Assembly: GCF_037975245.1 (NCBI RefSeq)
Contig: NC_092577.1
Location: forward strand, 14,656,013 to 14,720,012
Direction: 5' to 3'
DNA: 64,000 nt
DNA from: Apostichopus japonicus
Taxonomy: Eukaryota > Echinodermata > Holothuroidea > Aspidochirotida > Stichopodidae
Both the position numbers and the translations under genes were made by a program. Numbering within the stretch: the stretch's first letter is position 1; each line of letters opens with the position of its first letter. The notes below the pieces were generated by a model that was not told the DNA's origin, did no database searches, and saw only the letters and a program-made list of their open reading frames with translations. Below are positions 39,801-51,800 of this stretch, piece after piece.

Positions 39801-42800
39801 TGAGGTTGTAAATAATTTCATATTCATAGGCTGCGTCACAAGGAGATGGAAGGAGGTGATCGTGACCTCGCCCCGTTATGGAAATTAAGATTCCCTCACG
39901 TGTGCCACCACAATTAAGTAAACATTCCAGTTTCATAGTCACTATGACCAAATATGTGTTCACTCTTAAACTGTTGTTGCCCAAAATTCAGAATTCCTTG
40001 ATACGAACCTGGTTCATGACTAAATAAAAACTTAAGCTGTTATCTACTGTATATCTAATGATGCTAAGTAGTCATAAAATAAACTTGCCAAGAATGTAAC
40101 GATGCGCGAAGTTGTTTAACAAGAAAGAATTGTTCTTTTAAGTTACAGCTGTAACAGAATGTAGGGCATAATGGCAATAGTGGGTAGATATATAAGAATG
40201 GTGACCAAATAGCTGAAAGCAGACAATATCATGTTCCAAACAATCATGAATACACATCATATAAAAATGACGGTTATCACCTATCTGTGGGCTCAAGACG
40301 ACGGTGAATAGCCACTGATGACACTTAATGCTTTGACAAGTTGGAAGCTGATTGATGTGACTGTATTATTAACATTACACTATGATCCCGCATGCTGATT
40401 ACTTTATAAAAGAGATTTTAGTATACAATTATCATTAACGTTCTTGTTTTACGTTATCCTCTTTGTCTCTGTTTTTCTTTTCATAAAAGGCTATGGTAAG
40501 ACATTTCATTACTATCTTAATACTTACATTGAAATTCTTGCAGTAGCTGCATAAACAGGCTAGTACATGAAGTGAAGATAACATCCGTTGAGATCGTGAT
40601 GCCAATGTAATAGTTATACAATAATTGAACATTCAACCTATGAAAAAGGTTTTCATGAATAGGTATCAAACCTATTCAAACAAGTTGCGAAATAATAAGT
40701 CAAAGTAAATGATTTTTGTAACGAGGTATAAAATCACAATATTGAATACACAGGGCATAAGTGAAAAAAGAAAGAATAGAATATCTGAGGCTGTAAATAA
40801 TTTCAGATTCATAGCCTGCGTCACAAGGAGATGGAAGGAGGTGATCGTGACCCCGCCCCGTTATGGAAATTAAGATTCCCTCACGTGTGCCACCACAATT
40901 AAGTAAACATTCCAGTTTCATAGTCACTAAGACCAAATATGTGTTCACTCTTAAACTGTTGTTGCCCAAAATTCAGAATTCCTGGATACGAACCTGGTTC
41001 ATGAATAAATAAAAACTTAAGCTGTTATCTACTGTATATCTAATGATGCTAAGTAGTCATAAAATAGACTTGCCAAGAATGTAACGATGCGCGAAGTTGT
41101 TTAACAAGAGAGAATTGTTCTTTTAAGTTACAGCTGTAACAGAATGTAGGGCATAATGGCAATAGTGGGTAGATATATAAGAATGGTGACCAAATAGCTG
41201 AAAGCAGACAATATCAAGTTCCAAACAATCATGAATACACATCATATAAAAATGACGGTTATCACCTATCTGTGGGCTCAAGACGACGGTGAATAGCCAC
41301 TGATGACACTTAATGCTTTGACAAGTTGGAAGCTGATTGATGTGACTGTATTATTAACATTACACTATGATCCCGCATGCTGATTACTTTATAAAAGAGA
41401 TTTTAGTATACAATTATCATTAACGTTCTTGTTTTACGTTATCCTCTTTGTCTCTGTTTTTCTTTTCATAAAAGGCTATGGTAAGACATTTCATTACTAT
41501 CTTAATACTTACATTGAAATTCTTGCAGTAGCTGCAGAAACAGGCTTGTACATGAAGTGAAGATAACATCCGTTGAGATCGTGATGCCAATGTAATAGTT
41601 ATACAATAATTGAACATTCAACCTATGAAAAAGGTTTTCATGAATAGGTATCAAACCTATTCAAACAAGTTGCGAAATAATAAGTCAAAGTAAATGATTT
41701 TTGTAACGAGTTATAAAATCACAATATTGAATACACAGGGCATAAGTGAAAAAAGAAAGAATAGAATATCTGAGGCTGTAAATAATTTCAGATTCATAGC
41801 CTGCGTCACAAGGAGATGGACGGAGGTGATCGTGACCCCTCCCCGTTATGGAAATTAAGATTCCCTGACGTGTGCTACCACCATTAAGTAAACTACAGTT
41901 TCCAAATCACTAAACTCCAATAATGGGATCACTCCTTAAATTGTTGGTGCCTACAATTCAGAATTCCTTGATACGGGTCTGGTTCATGACCAAATAAAAC
42001 ATTAAGCTGTTATCTACTGTATATCTCATGATGCTAAGTTGTCATAAAATGAACTTGCCAAGAATTTACCGATGCGCAAAGTTGTTAAATAAGAAAGAAT
42101 TGTTCTTTTAAGTTACAGCTGTAACAGAATGTATGGCAAAATGGTAATAGTGGGTATATTGATATGAATGGTGACCAAATAGCTGACAGCAGACGATATC
42201 AAGTTCCAAGCGATAATGAATACACATCATATAAAAATGACGGTTATCACCTATCTGTGGGCTCAAGACGACGGTGAATAGCCACTGATGACACTTAATG
42301 CTTTGAGAAATTGGAAGCTGATTGATGTGACTGTATTATTAACATTACACTATGATCCCGCATGCTGATGAATTTATAAAAGAGATTTGTTGTAAACAAT
42401 TATCATTAACGTTCTTCTTTTTCTTTTTCCTCTTTTCCTCTGTTTTTTCTTCTTCAAAAAAGCCCTTGGTAAGACATTTCATTACTATCTTAATACTAAC
42501 ATTGAAATTCCTGCAGTAGCTGCATATATATAGGCTTGTACATGAAGTGAAGATAACATCCGTCGAGTTTGTGATGCTAATATAATAGTAATACAATAAT
42601 TGAATATCAACCGATGAAAAAGTTTTCATGAATAGGTATCAAACCTATTCAAACAAGTTGCGATATAATAAGTCAAAGTAAATGATTTTTGTAACGAGGT
42701 ATAAAATGCACAATATTGAACAGACAGGGCATAAGTGGAAAAAAAAAGAATAGCACATCTGAGGCTGTAAATAATTTCAGATTCATAGCCTGCGTCACAA

Positions 42801-45800
42801 GGAGATGGAAGGAGGTGATCGTGACCCTTCCCCGTTATGGAAATTGAGATTCCCTCACGTCTACCACCACCATTAAGTAAACTTTCAATTTTTACAGTCA
42901 CTAAGACCAAACATTGTGTTCACTTCTTAAACTGTTGATGCCCACAATTCAGAATTCCTGGATACGAATCTGGTTCATGAATAAATAAAAACTTAAGTTG
43001 TTATCTGCAGTATATCTGATGATGCTTAGTAGTCATTTAATAGACTTGCCAAGAATGTAACGATTCGCGAAGTTGTTTAACAAGAGAGAATTGTTCTTTT
43101 AAGTTACAGCTGTAACAGAATGTAGGGCATAATGGTAATAGTGGGTAGATATATAAGAATGGTGACCAAATAGCTGAAAGCAGACAATATCAAGTTCCAA
43201 ACAATCATGAATACACATCATATAAAAATGACGGTTATCACCTATCTGTGGGCTCAAGACGACGGTGAATACCCACTGATGACACTTAATGCTTTGATAA
43301 ATTGGAAGCTGATTGATGTGACTGTATTATTAACATTACACTATGATCCCGCATGCTGATTAATTTATGAAAGAGATTTGTTGTATACAATTATCATTAA
43401 CGTTCTGCTTTTACGCTATCTTCTTTGTCTCTGTTTTTCTTTTCATAAAAGGCTATGGTAAGACATTTCATTACTATTTTAATACTTACATTGAAATTCT
43501 TGCAGTAACTGCATATACAGGCTAGTACATGAAGTGAAGATAACATCCGTTGAGATCGTGATTCCAATGAAATAGTTATACAATAATTGAACATTCAACC
43601 TATGAAAAAGGTTTTCATGAATAGGTATCAAACCTATTCAAACAAGTTGCAACATAATAAGTCAAAGTAAATGATTTTTGTAACGAGGTATAAAATCACA
43701 ATATTGTATACACAAAGCATAAGTGAAAAAGAAAGAATAGAATATCTGAGGCTGTAAATAATTTCAGATTCATAGCCTGCGTCACAAGGAGATGGAAGGA
43801 GGTGATCGTGACCCCTCCCCGTTATGGAAATTAAGAGTCCCTCACGTATGCCACCACCATTAAGTAAACTTTCAATTTTTAGTCACTAAGACCACATATT
43901 GTGTTCACTTCTTAAACTCTTGTTGCCCACAATTCAGAATTCCTTAATAAGGGTCTAGTTAATGTTCAAATAAAACCTTTAGCTGTAATCTACGGTATAT
44001 CTCATGATGCTAAGTTGTAATAAAATGAACTTGCCAAGAATGTAACGATGCGCAAGGTTGTTAAATAAGAAAGAATTGTTCTTTTAAGTTACAGATGTAA
44101 CAGAGTGTAGTGCATAATGGTAATAGTGGGTATATTGATAAGAATGGTGACCAAATAGCTGAAAGCAGACAATATCATGTTCCAAACAATCATGAATACA
44201 CATCATATAAAAATGACGGTTATCACCTATCTGTGGGCTCAAGACGACGGTGAATAGCCACTGATGACACTTAATGTTTTGACAAATTGGAAGCTTATTG
44301 ATGTGACTGTATTATTAACATTACACTATGATCCCGCATGCTGATGAATTTATAAAAGAGATTTGTTGTAAACAATTATCATTAACGTTCTTGTTTTACG
44401 TTATCCTCTTTGTCTCTGTTTTTCTTTTCATAAAAGGCTGTCGTAAGACATTTCATTACTATCTTAATACTTATATTGAAATTCTTGCAGTAACTGCATA
44501 TACAGGCTAGTACATGAAGTAAAGATAACATCCGTTGAGATCGTGATGCCAATCTAATAGTTATACAATAATTGAACATTCAACCTATGAAAAAGGTTTT
44601 CATGAATAGGTATCAAACCTATCCAAACAAGTTGCAAAATAATAAGTCAAAGTAAATGATTTTTGTAACGAGGTATGTAATGCAAAATATTGAATACACA
44701 GGGCATAAGTGGAAAATAAAGAATAGCATATCTGAAGTTGGATATAATTTCAGATTCATAGGCTGCAGCACAGGGAGATGGAAGGAGGTGATCGTGACCC
44801 CTCCCCGTTATGGAAATTAAGAGTCCCTCACGTATGCCACCACCATTAAGTAAACTTTCAATTTTTACAGTCACTAAGACCAAACATTGTGTTCACTTCT
44901 TAAACTGTTGATGCCCACAATTCAGAACTCCTGAATACGGGTCTAGTTAATGTCCAAATAAAACCTTTACCTGTTATCTACTGTATATCTCATGATGCTA
45001 AGTAGTCAAAAATGAACTTGCAAAGAATGTAACGGATGCATCAAGTCGTTAAATAAGAAAGAATTGTTCTTTTAAGTTACAGCTGTAACAGAATGCAGGG
45101 CATAATGGTAATAGTGGGTAGATATATAAGAATGGTGACCAAATAGCTGAAAGCATGTGACTGTATTATTAACATTACACTATGATACCGCATTCTGATT
45201 AATTTATAAAAGAGATTTGTTGTAAACAATTATCATTAACGTTCTTTTTTTACGTTATCCTCTTTGTCTCTGTTTTTCTTTTCATAAAAGGCTGTCGTAA
45301 GACATTTCATTACTATCTTAATACATTGAAATGCTTGCAGTAACTGCATATACAGGCTAGTACATGAAGTGAAGATAACATCCGTTGAGATCGTGATGCC
45401 AATCTAATAGTTATACAATAATTGTACATTCAACATATGAAAAAGGATTTCATGAATAGGTATCAAACATATCCAAACAAGTTGCAAAATAATAAGTCAC
45501 AGTAATGATTTTTGTAACGAGGTAAAAAATGCACAATATTGAATACACAGGGCATAAGTGGAAAATAAAGAATAGCGTATCTGAAGTTGGAGATAATTTC
45601 AGATTCATAGGCTGCAGCACATGGAGATGGAAGGAGGTGATCGTGACCCCTCCCCGTTATGGAAATTAAGATACCCTCACGTCTACCACCACCATTAAGT
45701 AAACTTTCAATTTTTGCAGTCACTAAGACCAAACATTGTGTTCACTTCTTAAACTGTTGATGCCCACAATTCAGAATTCCTGGATACGGGTCTGGTTCAT

Positions 45801-48800
45801 GAATAAATAAAAACTTAAGTTGTTATCTGCAGTATATCTTATGATGCTAAGTAGTCATAAAATAGACTTGCCAAGAATGTAACGATGCGCGAAGTTGTTT
45901 AACAAGAGAGAATTGTTCTTTTAAGTTACAGCTGTAACAGAATGTAATGCATAATGGTAATAGTGGGTAGATATATAAGAATGGTGACCAAATAGCTGAA
46001 AGCAGACAATATCAAGTTCCAAACAATCATGAATACACATCATATAAAAATGACGGTTATCACCTATCTGTGGGCTCAAGACGACGGTGAATACCCACTG
46101 ATGACACTTAATGCTTTGACAAATTGGAAGCTGATTGATGTTACTGTATTATTAACATTACACTATGATCCCGCATGCTGATTAATTTATGAAAGAGATT
46201 TGTTGTATACAATTATCATTAACGTTCTGCTTTTACGCTATCTTCTTTGTCTCTGTTTTTCTTTTCATAAAAGACTATGGTAAGACATTTCATTACTATC
46301 TTAATACTTACATTGAAATTCTTGCAGTAACTGCATATACAGGCTAGTACATGAAGTGAAGATAACATCCGTTGAGATCGTGATGCCAATGTAATAGTTA
46401 TACAATAATTGTACATTCAACATATGAAAAAGGTTTTCATGAATAGGTATCAAACATATCCAAACAAGTTGCAAAATAATAAGTCACAGTAATGATTTTT
46501 GTAACGAGGTAAAAAATGCACAATATTGAATACACATGGCATAAGTGGAAAATAAAGAAAAGCATATCTGAAGTTGGAGATAATTTCAGATTCATAGGCT
46601 GCAGCACAAGGAGATGGAAGGAGGTGATCGTGACCCCTCCCCGTTATTAAAATTAAGGGTCCCTTACGTATGCCACCACCATTAAGTAAACTTTCAATTT
46701 TTACAGTCACTAAGACCAAACATTGTGTTCACTTCTTAAACTGTTGATGCCCACAATTCAGAATTCCTGAATACGGGTCTAGTTAATGTCCAAATAAAAC
46801 CTTTAGCTGTTATCTACTGTATATCTCATGATGCTAAGTAGTCATAAAACGAACTTGCAAAGAATGTAACGGATGCATCAAGTTGTTTAACAAGAGATAA
46901 TTGTTCTTTTAAGTTACAGCTGTAACAGAATGTAATGCATAATGGTAATAGTGGGTAGATTTATTAGAATGGTGACCAAATAGCTGACAGCAGACAATAT
47001 CAAGTTCCAAACAATCATGAATACACTTCATATAAAAATGACGATTATCACCTATCTGCGGGTTCAAGACGATGAATATCAACCTTTGTCCCTAAATGCT
47101 TTGAAAAATGGAAAGCTGATTGATGTGACAGTATTCTTAACAGTATACTATGATCCCGCATGCTGATTAATTTAAAAAAGAGATTTGTTGCATACAATTA
47201 TCATTAGCGTTCTTGTTTTATGTTATCCTCTTTGTCTCTGTTTTTCTTCTTAATAAAAGGCTTTCGTAAGACATTTCATTACTATCTTAATACTTACATT
47301 GAAATTCTTGCAGTAGCTGCAGAAACAGGCTAGTACATGAAGTGAAGATAACATCCGTTGAGATCGTGATGCCAATGTAATAGTTATACAATAATTGAAC
47401 ATTCAACCTATGGTAAAGGTTTTCATGAATATGTATCAAACCTATTCAAACAAGTTGCAAAATAATAAGTCAAAGTAAATGATTTTTGTAACGAGGTATA
47501 AAATCACAATATTGAATACACAGGGCATAAGTGAAAAAGAAATAATAGAATATCTGAGGCTGTAAATAATTTCAGATTCATAGCCTGCGTCACAAGGAGA
47601 TGGAAGGAGGTGATCGTGACCCCTCCCCGTTATGGAAATTAAGAGTCCCTGACGTGTGCTACCACCATTAAGTAAACTTTACAGTTTCCAAATCACTAAA
47701 CTCCAATAATGGGATCACTTCTTAAATTGTTGGTGCCTACAATTCAGAATTCCTTGATACGGGTCTGGTTCATGACCAAATAAAACCTTTAGCTGTTATC
47801 TACTGTATATCTCATGAAGCTAAGTTCTAATAAAATGAACTTGCAAAGAATTTAACGATGCGCAAAGTTATTTAATAAGAAAGAATTGTTCTTTTAAGTT
47901 ACAGCTGTAACAGAATGTACGGCAAAATGGTAATAGTGGGTATATTGATAAGAATGATGACCAAATAGCTGACAGTAAACAATATCAAGTTCCAACGACA
48001 ATGAATACACTTCATATAAAAATGACGATTATCACCTATCTGCGGGTTCAAGACGATGATGAATATCAACCTTTGTCACTAAATGCTTTGAAAAATGGGA
48101 ATCTGATGATGTGACTTCATAACAGTATCCTATGATCCCGCATGCTGATTACTTTATAAAAGAGATTTGTTGTATACAATTATCATTAACGTTCTTCGTT
48201 TTCTTTTTACTCTTTGCCTATGTTTTTTTCTTCAAAAAAAAGCCGGTGGTAAGACATTTCATTACTATCTTAATACTAACATTGAAATTCTTGCAGTAGC
48301 TGCATATATATAGGCTTTTACATAAAGTACAGATATCATCCGTTGAGATCGTGATGCCAATGTAATAGTTATACAATAATTGAACATTCAACCTATGGTA
48401 AAGGTTTTCATGAATAGGTATCAAACCTATTCAAACAAGTTGCAAAATAATAAGTCAAAGTAAATGATTTTTGTAACGAGGTATAAAATCACAATATTGA
48501 ATACACAGGGCATAAGTGAAAAAAGAAAGAATAGAATATCTGAGGCTGTAAATAATTTCAGATTCATAGCCTGCGTCACAAGGAGATGGAAGGAGGTGAT
48601 CGTGACCCCTCCCCGTTATGGAAATTAAGAGTCCCTCACGTATGCCACCACCATTAAGTAAACTTTCAATTTTTACAGTCACTAAGACCACATATTGTGT
48701 TCACTTCTTAAACTCTTGTTGCCCACAATTCAGAATTCCTTGATACGGGTCTAGTTAATGTCCAAATAGAACCTTTAGCTGTAATCTACTGTATATCTCA

Positions 48801-51800
48801 TGATGCTAAGTTGTAATAAAATGAACTTGCAAAGAATGTAACGATGCGCAAAGTTGTTAAATAAGAAAGACTTGTTCTTTTAAGTTACAGATGTAACAGA
48901 GTGTAGCGCATAATGATAATAGTGGGTATATTGATAAGAATGGTGACCAAATAGCTGACAGCAGACGATATCAAGTTCCAAACGATAATGAATACACATC
49001 ATATAAAAATGACGGTTATCACCTATCTGTGGGTTCAAGACGACGGTGAATAGCCACTTATGACACTTAATGCTTTGAGAAATTGGAAGCTGATTGATGC
49101 GACTGTATTATTAACATTACACTATGATCCCGCATGCTGATGAATTTATAAAAGAGATTTGCTGTATACAATTATCATTAACGTTCTTCTTTTACGTTAT
49201 CCTCATTGTCTCTGTTTTTCTTTTCATAAAAGGCTATGGTAAGACATTTCATTACTATCTTAATACTTACATTGAAATTCTTGCAGTAGCTTCATAAACA
49301 GGCTAGTATATGAAGTGAAGATAACATCCGTTGAGATCGTGATGCCAATGTAATAGTTATAAAATAATTGTACATTCAACCGATAAATAAGGTGTTCATT
49401 AATAGGTTTCAAACCTATCCAAACAAGTTGCGAAATAATAAGTCAAAGTTAATGATTTTACAATGAGGTATGTAATGTACAATACTGAATAACATGGCAT
49501 AAGTAAAAAAGAAAGAATAGCATATCTGAGGTTGTAAATAATTTCAGATTCATAGGCTGCGTCACAAGGAGATGGAAGGAAGTGATAGTGACCCCGCCCC
49601 GTTATGGAAATTAAGATTCCATCACGTGTGCTACCACAATTAAGTAAACATTCCAGTTTCATAGTCACTATGACCAAATATTGTGTTCACTTCTTAAACT
49701 GTTGTTGCCCACAATTCAGAATTCCTGGATACGAATCTGGTTCATGAATAAATAAAAAATTAAGTTGTTATCTACTGTATATCTCATGATGCTAAGTAGT
49801 CATAAAATAGACTTGCCAAGAATGTAACGATGCGCGAAGTTGTTTAACAAGAGAGAATTGTTGTTTTAAGTTACAGCTGTAACAGAATGTAGGGCATAAT
49901 GGTAATAGTGGGTAGATATATAATAATGGTGGCCAAATAGCTGAAAGCAGACAATATCAAGTTCCAAACAATCATGAATACACATCATATAAAAATGACG
50001 GTTATCACCTATCTGTGGGTTCAAGACGACGGTAAATATCCACCGATGTCACTAAATGCTTTGAAAATGGGAAGCTGATTGATGTGTGATGTGACAGTGC
50101 TTATGACAGTATACTACGATCCCGCATGCTGATTATGTGATAAAAGAGATTTATTGTTTGAAGTAAATATTACGTTCTTCTTTTTCGTTTTTCTCTTTGC
50201 CTCTGCTTTTTCTTCTTCATAAAAGACCCTCGTAAGACATTTCATTACTATCTTAATACTAACATTAAAATTATTGCAGTAGCTGCATAAACAGACGAGA
50301 AAATGAAGTGAAGATAACATCCGTTGAGTTCGTGATGCCAATGTAATTGTTATAAAATAATGGTACATTCAACCGATAAAAAAGGTGTTAATTAATAGGT
50401 TTCAAACCTATCCAAACAAGTTGCGAAATAATAAGTCAAAGTTAATGATTTTGCAACGAGGTTTGTAATGTACAATACTGAATAACATGGCATAAGTGAA
50501 AAAGAAAGAATAGCATATCTGCGGTTGTAAATAATTTCACATTCATAGGCTGCGTCACAAGGAGATGGAAGGAGGTGATCGTGACCCCGCCCCGTTGTGA
50601 CCCCGCCCCGTTGTGTAATTAAGATTCCCTCACGTATGCCACCACAATTAAGTAAACATTCCAGTTTCATAGTCACTATGACCAAATATTGTGTTCACTT
50701 CTTAAACTGTTATTACCCAAAATTCAGAATTCCTGGATACGAATCTGGTTCATGACTAAATAAGAACTTAAGTTGTTATCTACTGTATATCTAATGATGC
50801 TAAGTAGTCATAAAATAGACTTGCCAAGAATGTAACGATGCGCGAAGTTGTTTAACAAGAGAGAATTGTTCTTTTAAGTTACAGCTGTAACAGAATGTAG
50901 GGCATTATGGTAATAGTGGGTAGATATATAACAATGGTGACCAAATAGCTGAAAGCAGACAATATCATGTTCCAAACAATCATGAATACACATCATATAA
51001 AAATGACGGTTATCACCTATCTGTGGGCTCAAGACGACGGTGAATACCCACTGATGACACTTAATGCTTTGACAAGTTGGAAGCTGATTGATGTGACTGT
51101 ATTATTAACATTACACTATGAAACCGCATTCTGATTAATTTATGAAAGAGATTTGTTGTATACAATTATCATTAACGTTCTTTTTTTACGTTATCCTCTT
51201 TGTCTCTGTTTTTCTTTTCATAAAAGGCTGTCGTAAGACATTTAATTACTATCTTAATACTTATATTGACCTTCTTGCAGTAACTGCATATACAGGCTAG
51301 TACATTAAGTGAAGATAACATCCGTTGAGATCGTGATGCCAATGTAATAGTTATACAATAATTGAACATTCAACCTATGAAAAAGGTTTTCATGAATAGG
51401 TATCAAGCCTATCCAAACAAGTTGCAAAATAATAAGTGAAAGTAAATGATTTTTGTAACGAGGTATGTAATGCACAATATTGAATACACAGGGCATAAGT
51501 GGAAAATAAAGAATAGCATATCTGAAGTTGGATATAATTTCAGATTCATAGGCTGCAGCACAGGGAGATGGAAGGAGGTGATCGTGACCCCTCCCCGTTA
51601 TGGAAATTAAGAGTCCCTTACGTATGCCACCACCATTAAGTAAACTTTCAATTTTTACAGTCACTAAGACCACATATTGTGTTCACTTCTTAAACTGTTG
51701 ATGCCCACAATTCAGAAGTCCTGAATACGGGTCTAGTTAATGTCCAAATAAAACCTTTAGCTGTTATCTACTGTATATCTCATGATGCTAAGCAGTCAAA

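Noticed and set aside
43397-43594. Minus-strand ORFs of the 'FNYCITI...SSLHVLAC' type overlapping each microexon
   Set aside because: They are antisense translations of the donor region and pyrimidine tract. Conservation follows the monomer, not codons.
35080-51673. Family of similar 60-122-codon minus-strand ORFs (starting MVLVTVKIESLLNGGG or similar)
   Set aside because: They recur because the 985-bp DNA recurs. Their ends shift, frames break in several copies, and there is no domain. Splice signals on the opposite strand explain the locus better.
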